A stretch of 64,000 nucleotides of DNA from Planococcus sp. ISL-110 (GCF_018613575.1 NZ_JAGGPX010000020.1:1-64000); one strand, 5' to 3'. Positions 18,470 through 28,812 are shown, numbered from the stretch's first letter. Notes: a model not told the origin generated them from the letters alone. Program-made: numbers and translations.

Positions 18470-20647
18470 ATGAAACCGCCTCAAAAAAGACGCGTTTCGC
18501 TTGCACGAGTGAAACTGCAATCTAACACTGTCTTTCGGATGAATATCCTCTTTTTCACCATTTTCCTCTTATTTTCCGTACTGATTCTCCGTTTAGGGTT
18601 TCTTCAGATCGTCAAAGGCGAAGACTATGCGCGTGCTATTGCCAGAACAGAAGAAGTCCCCGTCAATACCAGTGTGCCAAGAGGGCGCATCTTTGACAGC
18701 GAAGGGCGGGTTCAAGTCGGCAATACGCCGGTTAACGCCATTACCTATACCGCAATGCAGACGACCAAAAGAGAAGAAATGATGACCGTGGCAAAGGAAT
18801 TGGCCAAATTGATCGAAAAAGACGATGACAAAGTGACGCTCCGGGATAAACAGGATTTCTATATACAATTAAATACCGAAAGCGCCAGCAAGAAAGTGAC
18901 GGATAAAGAAAAAGCCGCAATCGCTGCGGAAGACATCACCGAAACCGAAAAGCAGCGCAAGCTTGATGCGTTGGTCAGAGAAAAGATCACGGATGAAGAA
19001 CTGGACAGCCTGAGTGCTGAAGACCTGGAGGTTTTGGCCATCTACCGCGAAATGACTTCCGGTTATGCATTGGCTCCTCAAATGATCAAAAATGAGGACG
19101 TGACGGACGAAGAGTTCGCACGCGTTTCAGAACGCCTGACTGATCCGAATCTTAAAGGCGTCAATACGGTGACGGACTGGAAACGGGTCAAATCGAGCGA
19201 TTTGACGATATTAGGAAGGACGACGACGCCGGAAACCGGAATCCCTGCCAACAAACTTGATTATTACCTGGCGCGCGACTACTCACGCAATGACCGTGTC
19301 GGAACCAGCTTTTTGGAACAGCAATACGAAGAAGTGCTGCAGGGCCAAAAATCGGTCGTCAAAAATGTCACCGATGGCAAAGGAAGTGTCATAGAGACCA
19401 TTCCGGTAGATGAAGGAAAAGCCGGAAAAGATCTGGTTCTTTCAATCGACAGCGAATTGCAGAGTGAATTGGAAAAAATCGTGGAAGATAAGTTGCTGCA
19501 GCTGAAAGCCGGTCCGAGCTCGAAACTTGTTAAAGATGCCTACCTGGTCATGATGGATCCTCAGACTGGCGAAGTTCTTTCTATGGTAGGAAAGCGTCTG
19601 GGCAAAGATGAAGACGGCAAACAGGTCATCAATGATTATGCATTCGGCACATTTACGGCCTCTCATGAAATGGGTTCTACCATTAAAGGTGCAACCTTGT
19701 TGACTGGTTATTCCGAGGACGCAGTCGAGTTGGATGAAGTGCAAATAGATGAACCCTTAAAATTTGCCGGCACTGCCCAAAAGAACTCCATTTTCAATAC
19801 GCAATTATTCAACCGCATTCCAATGTCGGATATCATGGCTATAGAGCGCTCCTCCAACGTCTATATGTTTAAGATTGCCATGAAGATTGCAGGCGCGGAA
19901 TATCAATACAACCGAGGATTGTATATAGCTCCGGAAAGTTTTGCTGTCATGCGGAATTCATTCGCACAGTTTGGCTTAGGAGTGAAAACAGGCATCGATT
20001 TGCCAAATGAAGCGACAGGTTATCTGGGCGGAACATCTCCAGGAGCCAAACTTCTCGATTTATCCATCGGCCAGTTTGATACGTATACGCCTCTGCAGCT
20101 GGTACAGTACATTTCAACGATTGCTAATGACGGATACCGGATGGAGCCTCATGTTGTTAAAGAGATTCGTGAAGCTTCCAGGGACGGAGAGACACTTGGG
20201 CCGATTGAAACCATTGTTGAGCCCAAAATCCTAAACCGGATCAACAATTCACAGGAAGAAATTGACCAAGTCCAGACCGGGATGCGCAATGTGTATATCG
20301 GAAGTTCCGGATCGGCGCGTGCCCAGTTCAGTGATACACCTTACACTGCTGCCGGGAAAACCGGAACTGCGGAAGTTTATTTTTACGAAAAAGACCATAA
20401 AATGAACGGTACATATGCCATCAATATTGCGCATGTGGGCTACGCACCTTATGAAAATCCTGAAATTGCTTATGCAGTGGTAATTCCATATGTCACGACC
20501 GATCCCGAAAATGTTCCAAAAGCCAATAACGAAATCGCCCGTGCGGCAGCTGACAAATACTTTGAATTGAAAAACAAAGAGTCCGAGGCAGCATCGAATT
20601 TAATTAAAGCGCCCTATAGCGATTCTGTTATTGTAGAAGGCGAATAG
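18470..20647 (+). CDS. pbpA: class B penicillin-binding protein (PBP2A/PbpA type)
   Basis: A 725-aa membrane-anchored peptidoglycan transpeptidase for wall elongation. I start at the ATG at 18470 with AAAGGAG; the open frame from 18359 has no site. One membrane helix (about residues 25-45) is followed by the PBP dimerisation domain (RGRIFDSEGRV). The transpeptidase motifs are S-T-I-K (about residue 403), S-S-N (about 460) and K-T-G-T (about 630). The sodA-pbpA order is kept from B. subtilis, without yqgE between them. Confidence 0.92.
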   Translation: MKPPQKRRVSLARVKLQSNTVFRMNILFFTIFLLFSVLILRLGFLQIVKGEDYARAIARTEEVPVNTSVPRGRIFDSEGRVQVGNTPVNAITYTAMQTTKREEMMTVAKELAKLIEKDDDKVTLRDKQDFYIQLNTESASKKVTDKEKAAIAAEDITETEKQRKLDALVREKITDEELDSLSAEDLEVLAIYREMTSGYALAPQMIKNEDVTDEEFARVSERLTDPNLKGVNTVTDWKRVKSSDLTILGRTTTPETGIPANKLDYYLARDYSRNDRVGTSFLEQQYEEVLQGQKSVVKNVTDGKGSVIETIPVDEGKAGKDLVLSIDSELQSELEKIVEDKLLQLKAGPSSKLVKDAYLVMMDPQTGEVLSMVGKRLGKDEDGKQVINDYAFGTFTASHEMGSTIKGATLLTGYSEDAVELDEVQIDEPLKFAGTAQKNSIFNTQLFNRIPMSDIMAIERSSNVYMFKIAMKIAGAEYQYNRGLYIAPESFAVMRNSFAQFGLGVKTGIDLPNEATGYLGGTSPGAKLLDLSIGQFDTYTPLQLVQYISTIANDGYRMEPHVVKEIREASRDGETLGPIETIVEPKILNRINNSQEEIDQVQTGMRNVYIGSSGSARAQFSDTPYTAAGKTGTAEVYFYEKDHKMNGTYAINIAHVGYAPYENPEIAYAVVIPYVTTDPENVPKANNEIARAAADKYFELKNKESEAASNLIKAPYSDSVIVEGE

Positions 20648-20652
20648 ACCCG

Positions 20653-20702
20653 AGCCCTAGATAAAGTTCTCATTGTGAGAATCATATCTTGGGGCTTTTT
20701 TC
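20653..20702 (+). terminator. terminator of pbpA
   Basis: AGCCCTAGATA pairs with TATCTTGGGGCT around a GTTCTCATTGTGAGAAT inner hairpin and runs into T6. Confidence 0.7.
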
Positions 20703-20719
20703 TTATGGAAAGCAACCGA

Positions 20720-20758
20720 TTTACAATTTCTTAACATTGCCTTTATATGTCCTCAACA
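20720..20758 (+). promoter_or_regulatory. Pho box: four PhoP half-sites before pstS
   Basis: TTTACA (20720), TTAACA (20731), TTTATA (20742) and TCAACA (20753) are spaced exactly 11 bp apart. This is the direct-repeat arrangement bound by phosphorylated PhoP (consensus TTAACA with 4-6 bp spacers) in Bacillus. It lies 58 nt upstream of pstS and should activate the operon in phosphate starvation. Confidence 0.75.
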
Positions 20759-20815
20759 AACTCTCTTTATAGTAGAAAAGGTAAACAAACATAAACTTTA
20801 GGGGGAAACAATGCA

Positions 20816-21790
20816 ATGAGAAATTGGAAATTCGCAATGGCATCTACTATTCTTGGTTCGGCTTTAATTCTTGGTGCATGTGGCGGCACGGAAGAGTCTG
20901 GCGATACCGGTTCAGAAACAGAAGAAACAGGTTCAGATACGGCTGGAGAAGAAGCAGTTGTTGAAGGATCCGTAATAGGTGACGGATCTTCTACCGTAGC
21001 GCCGATCTTAGAAGGCATCGTTGAAGAATACGCCGGAGCTCAGCCGGATGTTCAAGTTACAGTAGGTGTTTCAGGCACGGGTGGCGGATTTGAAAAGTTC
21101 ATCCAAGGCGAAACAGATTTCTCTAACGCTTCACGTCCTATAAAAGAAGAAGAAGCTGCCGCGCTTGAAGAAGCCGGAATCGAGTATACAGAATTCCTAT
21201 TGGCTTATGACGGCCTGTCAGTTGTAGTTAACCAGGAAAACGACTTTGTAGATAATCTTACAGTCGAACAACTGAAGAAACTATGGGTGGAAGATGGCAC
21301 AACGAAAATGTGGTCGGACATCGATCCTGAATGGCCAGAAGAAGAAATTGTCTTCTATGCACCAGGAACTGCTTCAGGAACTTACGATTACTTTAACGAA
21401 GTGATTCTTGAAGAAGAAGATATTGAAAGCTCGGCGACTCTTTCAGAAGATGACAATACTTTGGTGCAGGGAGTTCAAGGCAGCCCGAACTCAATCGGAT
21501 TCTTCGGTTACGCGTACTTTATAGCAAACCAGGATACATTGAAATTAGTTCCAATCGAAGGAATTGAGCCGAGTGACGAGACAATCGAGTCTGGTGAGTA
21601 TTCACCATTATCACGTCCACTATTCGTTTATGCGAAAAACTCAGCAATTAGCGAAAATGAAGCAGCATATGATTTCATGCAATACACAATTGAAAACGCC
21701 GGAGCTATGGCAGAAGCAGTTGGGTATGTGGCATTGAATGAAGAAGATTATGAAGCTGGCTTAGCAGATCTTGAAGCTTTAAAAGAATAA
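20816..21790 (+). CDS. pstS: phosphate ABC transporter substrate-binding lipoprotein
   Basis: A 324-aa periplasmic-type phosphate receptor anchored by lipid. The leader ends in the lipobox LGAC. An acidic linker ([21 protein letters not shown]) follows. The phosphate loop motifs are [20 protein letters not shown] with D/S positions, and [18 protein letters not shown] precedes the ATG at 20816; the ATG 5 nt earlier stops at once. First gene of pstSCAB-phoU, driven from the Pho box. Confidence 0.95.
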   Translation: MRNWKFAMASTILGSALILGACGGTEESGDTGSETEETGSDTAGEEAVVEGSVIGDGSSTVAPILEGIVEEYAGAQPDVQVTVGVSGTGGGFEKFIQGETDFSNASRPIKEEEAAALEEAGIEYTEFLLAYDGLSVVVNQENDFVDNLTVEQLKKLWVEDGTTKMWSDIDPEWPEEEIVFYAPGTASGTYDYFNEVILEEEDIESSATLSEDDNTLVQGVQGSPNSIGFFGYAYFIANQDTLKLVPIEGIEPSDETIESGEYSPLSRPLFVYAKNSAISENEAAYDFMQYTIENAGAMAEAVGYVALNEEDYEAGLADLEALKE

Positions 21791-21863
21791 ACAACTAACA
21801 GTCTATTCCAGTCTCAGGGTGAGCAGCCACTGCTCACCTTTTGCGGTTGAAAGGGGATTCTAT

Positions 21864-22790
21864 ATGCGACCATCTGTGCAGGAAATGATCGCGCAGTCGA
21901 GAGGCAAAAGGAACAAGAAAGTGATCGAAAAAATCATTCCAATCATTTTATTTTTGATCGCTTCTGTTTCAGTTTTGACATCCATCGGGATTGTCTTGAC
22001 ATTGATTTTTGAAACCATCACATTCTTTACACGCGTACCATTTTTTGATTTTATTACAGGCACAACCTGGCTGCCATTTTCCAATAACGAAGCCCAGTTC
22101 GGCATTTGGCCTTTGATCATCGGTACGCTGAAAATAACAGTAATTGCGATTATCGTAGCTGTGCCGATCGGCATTTCAGCAGCGATTTATTTGAGTGAAT
22201 ACGCCAGCGAGAATGTACGGCGTGTTATAAAGCCGGTTCTTGAAGTCTTGGCTGGTGTTCCGACAATCGTCTATGGTTTCTTCGCATTGACATTCGTTAC
22301 ACCGGTGCTTCAGGCAGTATTTCCGGAAATCAAAATCTTTAACGCGATTTCTCCCGGAATAGTCGTCGGCATCATGATCATTCCAATGATTGCCTCCTTG
22401 TCGGAAGACGCCATGTCTTCTGTGCCGAAAAGTATACGCGAAGGGGCTTTGGCGATGGGTTCGACAAAGTTTGAAGTGGCTTGGAAAATTACCATACCAG
22501 CCGCACTTTCGGGAATTGTGGCTTCGATAGTCCTGGCAATATCCAGAGCAATCGGCGAAACCATGATCGTGTCGCTTGCTGCAGGCTCGACACCAAGATT
22601 CGATGGAGATTTTACCGGTTCGATCCAGACCATGACAGCTTATATTGTCCAGGTATCAAAAGGGGACGCCGGATACGGAACGACAATCTACTATTCCATA
22701 TACGCGGTAGGATTCACGCTTTTCCTCTTCACCATGGCCATGAACATCCTTGCCAGCTACGTCTCGAAACGTTTCAGGGAGGAATACTAA
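21864..22790 (+). CDS. pstC: phosphate ABC transporter permease PstC
   Basis: A 308-aa inner-membrane permease with six helices. The cytoplasmic EAA loop (EGALAMGSTKFEVAWKITIP) contacts PstB. I start at 21864, where AAAGGGG is well placed, and not at the upstream in-frame ATG of 21819. The stop is followed after one base by the pstA ATG. Confidence 0.94.
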   Translation: MRPSVQEMIAQSRGKRNKKVIEKIIPIILFLIASVSVLTSIGIVLTLIFETITFFTRVPFFDFITGTTWLPFSNNEAQFGIWPLIIGTLKITVIAIIVAVPIGISAAIYLSEYASENVRRVIKPVLEVLAGVPTIVYGFFALTFVTPVLQAVFPEIKIFNAISPGIVVGIMIIPMIASLSEDAMSSVPKSIREGALAMGSTKFEVAWKITIPAALSGIVASIVLAISRAIGETMIVSLAAGSTPRFDGDFTGSIQTMTAYIVQVSKGDAGYGTTIYYSIYAVGFTLFLFTMAMNILASYVSKRFREEY

Positions 22791-22791
22791 T

Positions 22792-23670
22792 ATGAGATAT
22801 ATCGAACAACAAACAGTAGTCAAACGGATGAATGGCAGATTGATTGCCAACGCCATCTTCAAATATATCTTCCTTGCTGCTACGCTACTGGCATTATTGG
22901 CATTGGTCATTTTGCTTTACCGGATCGTATCGCAGGGAGCCGGAAATTTATCGATTGATTTCCTGACCAACTTCGCATCACGCTTCCCGGATCAGGCCGG
23001 CATCAAAGCGGCGCTGGTCGGTTCGTTATGGCTGATGATGGTCGTCGCACCGACTTCGATTATTTTAGGTGTCGGATCGGCAATTTATCTGGAAGAATAC
23101 GCAAAGCAAAACCGCATCACCAGTTTTATCCGAATGAATATCTCAAACCTGGCAGGCGTTCCATCAGTTGTGTTTGGCTTGCTTGGATTGACAATATTTG
23201 TTCGTGCAATGGCATTGGGAAACAGTATTTTAGCTGCAGGATTCACAATGAGTTTATTGATCCTGCCAGTCATCATTGTTGCGGCACAGGAAGCGATCCG
23301 TGCAGTTCCAGGTGAACTTCGCGATGCTTCCTACGGGATGGGCGCCACTAAATGGCAGACCATCGTCAATATCATCTTACCAGCGGCCATTCCGGGAATC
23401 TTGACGGGAAGCATTCTGGCTCTGTCACGTGCCATCGGGGAGACAGCGCCATTGATCGTCATTGGTGTGCCGGTCATCATTCAGTTTTTGCCGGAAGGCG
23501 TCATGGACACATTCACGGCCTTGCCTATGCAAATCTATGATTGGTCAAGCAGGCCACAGCAGGAATTCCAAGCGGTCGCAGCAGCAGGAATCATCGTTTT
23601 GATGGCAGTTTTGCTTTCCATGAATTCGATCGCTGTAATCATCCGCAACAAATTCGATAAACGCTATTAA
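22792..23670 (+). CDS. pstA: phosphate ABC transporter permease PstA
   Basis: A 292-aa partner permease of PstC, with six helices and the EAA loop [20 protein letters not shown]. The start at 22792 has AGGGAGG within the end of pstC; the frame extends upstream into pstC without a better site. The late motif [15 protein letters not shown] is typical of PstA. Confidence 0.94.
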   Translation: MRYIEQQTVVKRMNGRLIANAIFKYIFLAATLLALLALVILLYRIVSQGAGNLSIDFLTNFASRFPDQAGIKAALVGSLWLMMVVAPTSIILGVGSAIYLEEYAKQNRITSFIRMNISNLAGVPSVVFGLLGLTIFVRAMALGNSILAAGFTMSLLILPVIIVAAQEAIRAVPGELRDASYGMGATKWQTIVNIILPAAIPGILTGSILALSRAIGETAPLIVIGVPVIIQFLPEGVMDTFTALPMQIYDWSSRPQQEFQAVAAAGIIVLMAVLLSMNSIAVIIRNKFDKRY

Positions 23671-23698
23671 TGCAAATTATGTGGAAGGGGTTCTACAA

Positions 23699-24511
23699 AT
23701 GACAACTATTATTACAAATAAGTCAGCATCTGGGACGGAAGCAGACCAAACGGGGAAAAAAGCGGTTTATGAAACCAAACAGCTCAATCTTTGGTATGGC
23801 AGCAACCATGCGTTAAAAAATATTGACCTGGAAATCATGGAAAATGAAGTCACGGCCATTATCGGACCTTCCGGATGTGGGAAATCAACATTCATCAAGA
23901 CCTTGAACCGTATGGTCGAATTGGTGCCGTCAGTAAAAACATCCGGTGAAATCCTGTACCGCGGACGCAATATTTTCGACAATGACTATGGTGTGGAAGA
24001 GCTTCGGACTCGTGTCGGCATGGTTTTCCAAAAACCGAATCCATTTCCAAAATCCATTTATGACAATGTGGCCTATGGCCCGCGTATCCACGGCATCAAG
24101 AAGAAGAAAATCCTGGATGAAATCGTTGAAAAAAGTTTACGTGGAGCAGCCATTTGGGAAGAAGTTAAAGACCGCCTGAATGAAAATGCCTACAGCATTT
24201 CCGGAGGCCAGCAGCAGCGGATCTGTATCGCGCGTGCACTGGCGATTGAACCTGATGTCATCCTGATGGATGAGCCAACATCGGCACTGGATCCCATTTC
24301 GACATTGAAAGTGGAAGAATTGGTCCAGGAACTGAAAAAGGACTACAGCATCATCATCGTAACGCATAATATGCAACAGGCAGCTCGGATATCAGATAAG
24401 ACTGCGTTTTTCTTGAACGGCGAAGTGATTGAGTTTGATTACACCGATACCATTTTTTCAAACCCTTCCGACAAACGGACGGAAGATTATATTTCAGGCC
24501 GATTCGGTTGA
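23699..24511 (+). CDS. pstB: phosphate ABC transporter ATP-binding protein PstB
   Basis: A 270-aa ABC ATPase. It has Walker [11 protein letters not shown], signature ISGGQQQR, Walker [14 protein letters not shown] and H-loop VTHNMQQ. The PstB-specific segment FIKTLNRM is present. The ATG at 23699 has GGAAGGGG upstream; a GTG six codons earlier overlaps that site and is unlikely. Confidence 0.95.
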   Translation: MTTIITNKSASGTEADQTGKKAVYETKQLNLWYGSNHALKNIDLEIMENEVTAIIGPSGCGKSTFIKTLNRMVELVPSVKTSGEILYRGRNIFDNDYGVEELRTRVGMVFQKPNPFPKSIYDNVAYGPRIHGIKKKKILDEIVEKSLRGAAIWEEVKDRLNENAYSISGGQQQRICIARALAIEPDVILMDEPTSALDPISTLKVEELVQELKKDYSIIIVTHNMQQAARISDKTAFFLNGEVIEFDYTDTIFSNPSDKRTEDYISGRFG

Positions 24512-24529
24512 TGGAAGGAGGCGGAACTT

Positions 24530-25189
24530 TTGTCCTTACGCGAAAAATTTGAGTTTGAACTGAATTCTGCACAAGAACAATTGATCGATTTGAGTACGAT
24601 GGCAGTTAATGCCTTGAATAAATCGATGGAAGCATTGATCAATCAGGACGTCGATGCAGCACTTGAAGTGATCGAAGGCGATAAAGATATCAATCAGCTG
24701 GAGGAGTTTATCAATGACCGGGTGATCTTGTTGATCGCCAAACAATCTCCGGTTGCTACGGATTTGAGACGTTTGGTTGTTACGATTAAAGTGGCGTCAG
24801 ATATGGAACGTGTAGGAGACTACGCGGTCAATATCGCTAAAGAAACCATCCGCATCGGCAACCAGGAGCTGCTGCCGCAAATCACGCAGATCCAGCAGAT
24901 GCAGAAACTCGCTGTTGCCATGCTGCGTCAGGTCATCGATGCGTTTGTCGAAGAAGACGTCGTCAAAGCGAAAGAGATTGCCGAACTGGATGACCAAGTG
25001 GATGAATTATACGGTGATGTGATCCGCAGGCTGATGCAAGCGGGCGGAGAAAATCCGGACAGGCTCAGCCAGATTACTCAATTGGCGTTTATCAGCCGCT
25101 ATATGGAACGCTCTGCGGACCACGCTACCAACATCGCTGAACAATTGTTTTACTTAGTAAGAGGCCAGCATTACGATTTGAATAGATAG
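24530..25189 (+). CDS. phoU: phosphate transport regulator PhoU
   Basis: A 219-aa helical protein with two PhoU three-helix repeats. It carries the metal-binding E/DxxxD signatures VASDMERVGDYAVNIAKE and SRYMERSADHATNIAE. It modulates PstSCAB activity and phosphate signalling. The start is TTG, well placed after GGAAGGAGG. Last gene of the operon. Confidence 0.93.
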   Translation: MSLREKFEFELNSAQEQLIDLSTMAVNALNKSMEALINQDVDAALEVIEGDKDINQLEEFINDRVILLIAKQSPVATDLRRLVVTIKVASDMERVGDYAVNIAKETIRIGNQELLPQITQIQQMQKLAVAMLRQVIDAFVEEDVVKAKEIAELDDQVDELYGDVIRRLMQAGGENPDRLSQITQLAFISRYMERSADHATNIAEQLFYLVRGQHYDLNR

Positions 25190-25257
25190 CAGGAAACTCC
25201 AATTTGTTAGAGTCTAGCTTGTGAATCATCAGCAAATGGTGGATCTTTTAGATAGCA

Positions 25258-25301
25258 GAAAAAAGGACCAGAAGCAAAAAAGCTGCCGGTCCTTTTTTTT
25301 T
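25258..25301 (+). terminator. terminator of the pst-phoU operon
   Basis: AAAAGGACC pairs with GGTCCTTTT, followed by a T-run. Confidence 0.8.
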
Positions 25302-25426
25302 ATTTAGAAAGGTTCAATTAATTGGGTTTTTACAGTAGACTTTATGATGGAATATGCTATAATAATTAAGTCGTATAGATCACGCTTATTTATAAATGAT
25401 CTTTGAAAGAATTAGGAGGGATACCG

Positions 25427-25576
25427 ATGCGTGTTAACATCACTTTAGCTTGTACAGAATGTAGCGAACGTAACTACAGCACTGTTAAAAATAAGCGCAA
25501 CAACCCTGAGCGTCTTGAAATGAAAAAATATTGCTCACGTGAAAAGAAAATGACAGTACACCGTGAAACGAAGTAA
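25427..25576 (+). CDS. rpmG: 50S ribosomal protein L33
   Basis: A 49-aa protein, [17 protein letters not shown]... ending HRETK, matching bacterial L33 end to end. It has CxxC (residues 9 and 12) and a single later Cys (36). The fourth zinc ligand position (39) is Glu, so a complete four-Cys zinc ribbon is not formed. AGGAGGG precedes the ATG. An extended -10 element, TGCTATAAT (25355-25363), lies upstream. It is placed ahead of the cyclo-ligase gene, as in Bacillus. Confidence 0.95.
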   Translation: MRVNITLACTECSERNYSTVKNKRNNPERLEMKKYCSREKKMTVHRETK

Positions 25577-25586
25577 TTCATTGAAA

Positions 25587-25617
25587 GCCAAAACCTCCAG
25601 GGGTTTTGGCTTTTTTC
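25587..25617 (+). terminator. terminator of rpmG
   Basis: GCCAAAACC with GGTTTTGGC, then T6, in the short gap before the next gene. Confidence 0.85.
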
Positions 25618-25640
25618 TTTGTAAAGGAGCAGGTGCTGAT

Positions 25641-26216
25641 ATGGATAAAGTTACGGAGCGAAAAGAAGTACTCGCTTTGCTAAACAGAATGACACTAGAA
25701 GAATATAGAAAAAAGTCCGAAATGGTGGTTAGCCGTTTGATGGAAGATCCGGCTTTTTTGGAAGCGGGCACCATTGGCATGACCCTTTCTTCCTTTCCTG
25801 AAGTGAATACTCTCGTGTTGCTGGAGAAATGTTGGGAAGCGGGAAAAAAAGTAGCTGTACCCAAATGCCATCCGGCGAGCCGAGGCATGGATTTCCGATT
25901 GATCGAAAACACGGATCAATTGGAAGTCGTCTATATGAAACTGCAGGAACCGGTCGTCTCAAAAACTAGCTATATAAAACCGGATGCTATCGACCTGTTG
26001 ATTGTGCCGGGCGTAGTTTTTTCGAAACAGGGCTTTAGAATTGGCTTTGGCGGAGGATATTACGATCGATTTTTAGAAGATTATGAGGGCATTACGCGTT
26101 CTTTGGCTTTTGACTGCCAGATCAGGGAGTCGATTCCCGTGGAAGTCCATGATCTGCCGGTACAGGGCATCTATACAGAAAGCGGATTTATCAATACGGG
26201 GGCGGTGATCGAATGA
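25641..26216 (+). CDS. yqgN: 5-formyltetrahydrofolate cyclo-ligase
   Basis: A 191-aa enzyme converting 5-formyl-THF to 5,10-methenyl-THF with ATP, feeding the folate pool also used by folD and the glycine cleavage genes in this window. The signature IGFGGGYYDRFL is intact, and LLIVPGVVF precedes it. The ATG at 25641 has AAAGGAG; the upstream open frame begins inside rpmG. The last codon overlaps the yqgQ start. Confidence 0.92.
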   Translation: MDKVTERKEVLALLNRMTLEEYRKKSEMVVSRLMEDPAFLEAGTIGMTLSSFPEVNTLVLLEKCWEAGKKVAVPKCHPASRGMDFRLIENTDQLEVVYMKLQEPVVSKTSYIKPDAIDLLIVPGVVFSKQGFRIGFGGGYYDRFLEDYEGITRSLAFDCQIRESIPVEVHDLPVQGIYTESGFINTGAVIE

Positions 26217-26410
26217 AAAACCTATTCGATGTCATGCAATTGCTGAAGCGCTATGGCACGATTATCTATACGGCCGATTACAAGGCGGATCTTGATTTAA
26301 TGGAAGATGAGGTTAGAGAACTGTATCGGCTGCAGTTTATTTCTGCAAAAGAGTACGCTTCGGCACTGCTTATTCTCCGCCAAAAAAAATCGGAGTATAA
26401 TAAGAAATAA
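26213..26410 (+). CDS. yqgQ: YqgQ (DUF910) small protein
   Basis: A 65-aa soluble protein, MKNLFDVMQLLKRYGTIIYT..., with the family pattern of B. subtilis YqgQ (VQQLLK.YG..IYTGD, ELYR..I). Start ATGA overlaps the yqgN stop by 4 nt. In B. subtilis glcK follows; here glcK is absent and the LTA synthase gene comes next. The function is unknown, though YqgQ has been proposed as a nucleic-acid-binding small helical protein. Confidence 0.8.
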   Translation: MKNLFDVMQLLKRYGTIIYTADYKADLDLMEDEVRELYRLQFISAKEYASALLILRQKKSEYNKK

Positions 26411-26646
26411 GTTTGTTTAACGAAACTTCCTCCGTTTTCATTCGTCTAGAATAAGGGTAATTACTTCAAATTTCCATAAATTTCTTTTATACTAAACCAT
26501 TATGGTAGTGTATTGGTTTGAAAAATCACCGCTTCTGCCTGTTTTCTGCAAAGAGATATGAAAAGCGACAAATCGAAATCATCTGCTAAACTTAAAATTT
26601 ATGTACAGAACACACCAATTTAATTGAATAAGGAGGGAGGCCGGGT

Positions 26647-28551
26647 ATGCTGAAAAAAGAATGGCCGAAACATTCAATCCTGGCAATCGCCATCATCGCC
26701 ACTTGGCTAAAAACATATATTGTTTACAAGACCAGTTTCTCGATCACAATTGATAACCTGTTGCAGGAATTTATCCTGTTTATTAACCCTTTGAGCATGC
26801 TGTTGTTCATCTACGGCATCTCGCTGTTCTTTAAGAGCGAGAAAGCCAAGAACCGCTATTTGGTTGCTGTGGCAGTCATAACATCGATAATCCTCTACGG
26901 AAATGTTGCTTTTTACCGCTTTTTCAGTGATTTTATTACCTTGCCGGTCCTGTTCCAGACTGAGAATTTCGGTGACTTGGGATCAAGTGCGGCAGCCAGT
27001 ATATTCTGGACAGATTTGCTGTATTTTGCAGACGTTGCCATCATCTTGCTGGCGATTAAATTCATCAAGGTAAAGCCGATTGCTGCTGTTTCCTCGTCTA
27101 TGCAGCGCAAGACCTACTACATTCTTGCGCTTGCTGTCTTGTTCTTCAACTTGGGACTTGCCGAAGCAGAGCGTCCGCAATTGCTGACTCGCAGCTTTGA
27201 CCGCGAGATGCTGGTGAAAAACTTGGGAATGTACAATTATCATCTATACGATATTTATGTCCAGTCCAAATCACAGGCGCAGCGTGCACTGGCTGACGGC
27301 TCTGAGCTGGTTGAAGCCAATAACTATGTGCGCGCAAACCAAATCGAACCTTCTGAAGAAATGAAGGGCATTGCCGAAGGACGCAACCTGATTGTCGTGA
27401 CTTTGGAATCTATGCAGAGTTTCGCGATCAACAGCGAAATGAACGGGCAAACGATCACGCCGTTCCTGAACTCCTTGACAGAAGACGAAGACACCATTTA
27501 TTTCGAAAACTTTTATCACCAGACGGGCTTGGGCAAAACTTCGGATTCGGAATTTTTGCTTGAAAACTCCCTCTATCCGTTAAGCGGCGGTGCGGTATTC
27601 TTTACGCACAGCGGCAATACCTACAATTCCATGGCAGAGAGCCTCGGCAACAATGGCTACTCAACAAACGTCCAGCACGCCAACACAAAAAGCTTCTGGA
27701 ATCGCGATATTATGTACGAATCGATGAACGTTGACGAATTCTATGATATCGAAAGTTTTGAAGTTGGCGAAGGTGAAGCGGTCAACTGGGGCATGAAGGA
27801 TATACCGTTCCTGGAGCAGTCGGTCGACCATATGGCGGAGATGAAGCAGCCTTTCTACAGCCGCTTGCTGACGCTTACTAACCATCATCCATTTACATTG
27901 GATGAAGAAGACAAACTGATCGACGAATACGATTCAAATTCAGGTACCTTGAACCGTTATTTCCAGACAGCTCGCTATTTGGACGAGTCAATCAAAGTTC
28001 TTTTCGAAGATTTAAAAGAAAAAGGGCTATACGAAAATTCGATCATTGTCATGTACGGTGACCATTATGGGATTTCTGAAAACCATAACGAAGCCATGAG
28101 CCAGTATCTGGGCGAGGAAGTGACAGATGTCACTTCTGCTGAACTGCAGAAAGTTCCGTTCTTTGTCCACATCCCGGGCTATGGCGGAGGCCATGTCAAC
28201 GATGAAGTCGGCGGACAGATTGATATGCGTCCGACAATCATGAACCTGATGGGGGTGGATGCGTCAAAAGACATTCAGTTTGGCGGAGATCTATTTTCAG
28301 AAGAACATGAGGAATTCGTTGTGTTCCGTGATGGGCGTTTTGTAACAGATGAAGTAGTTTACGCAGGAAATGTCTGCTATGACAAGGAAACCGGCGAACC
28401 GACCGAAGAAGAGTTGTGCACGCCTTATATCGAGCAGGCGTTTACCGAACTTGAATATTCCGAGTCAATCATCAATGGCGACCTGCTTCGTTTTTACGAT
28501 GAAGAAGATGGGCAATTGACAACCATTCCTGAAGGGGATTTGGAGCAATAA
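26647..28551 (+). CDS. ltaS: lipoteichoic acid synthase family protein
   Basis: A 634-aa membrane enzyme that polymerises glycerol-phosphate from phosphatidylglycerol into lipoteichoic acid. Five N-terminal helices (to about residue 185) are followed by an extracellular sulfatase-fold domain. VTLESMQSF gives the metal Glu. GLGKTSDSEFLLENSLYPL holds the nucleophile Thr. MYGDHYGISENHN holds the Asp/His metal ligands. GGAGGG precedes the ATG. The position equals B. subtilis yqgS. Its own terminator has been split by a mobile element just after the stop codon. Confidence 0.93.
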   Translation: MLKKEWPKHSILAIAIIATWLKTYIVYKTSFSITIDNLLQEFILFINPLSMLLFIYGISLFFKSEKAKNRYLVAVAVITSIILYGNVAFYRFFSDFITLPVLFQTENFGDLGSSAAASIFWTDLLYFADVAIILLAIKFIKVKPIAAVSSSMQRKTYYILALAVLFFNLGLAEAERPQLLTRSFDREMLVKNLGMYNYHLYDIYVQSKSQAQRALADGSELVEANNYVRANQIEPSEEMKGIAEGRNLIVVTLESMQSFAINSEMNGQTITPFLNSLTEDEDTIYFENFYHQTGLGKTSDSEFLLENSLYPLSGGAVFFTHSGNTYNSMAESLGNNGYSTNVQHANTKSFWNRDIMYESMNVDEFYDIESFEVGEGEAVNWGMKDIPFLEQSVDHMAEMKQPFYSRLLTLTNHHPFTLDEEDKLIDEYDSNSGTLNRYFQTARYLDESIKVLFEDLKEKGLYENSIIVMYGDHYGISENHNEAMSQYLGEEVTDVTSAELQKVPFFVHIPGYGGGHVNDEVGGQIDMRPTIMNLMGVDASKDIQFGGDLFSEEHEEFVVFRDGRFVTDEVVYAGNVCYDKETGEPTEEELCTPYIEQAFTELEYSESIINGDLLRFYDEEDGQLTTIPEGDLEQ

Positions 28552-28570
28552 AAAGAGAGGGCGCTCTGCG
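28550..28570 (+). terminator. left arm of the disrupted ltaS terminator
   Basis: AAAAAGAGAGGGCGC plus loop TCT plus GCG. Joined to 31906-31918 (TCCTCTCTTTTTT) it would form a 15-bp stem with a TCT loop. The mobile element now separates the arms by 3.3 kb. Confidence 0.8.
28562..28570 (+). repeat. 9-bp target-site duplication, left copy
   Basis: CGCTCTGCG is repeated at 31897-31905 directly outside the other element end. If the outermost G/C is counted as element, the duplication is 7 bp (GCTCTGC). The reconstructed empty site is the same. Confidence 0.8.
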
Positions 28571-28599
28571 TAACGGGTTCCGTTTCCTATCGCAAAACT
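28571..28599 (+). repeat. left terminal inverted repeat
   Basis: It matches the reverse complement of 31868-31896 without mismatch. The neighbouring base outside (28570/31897) also pairs, but may belong to the target duplication. Confidence 0.85.
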
Positions 28600-28812
28600 T
28601 AAAAATACGATACAAAATGTAATCGGAAATGTATAACTAATTGCACCTCAATTCGTGAGAAATTCTGGAAATTCACAGTCTTGGAATTGGGGTATTTTTC
28701 ATAATCAAATTTGTTTAATGTGTTCATTACAAAATTTTAAATTTATGAAAAAATCTAATTTTTAAAGGTTTTCTTGGGTATTTATGTTATAACAAAGAGA
28801 GGGGGTACAAAA

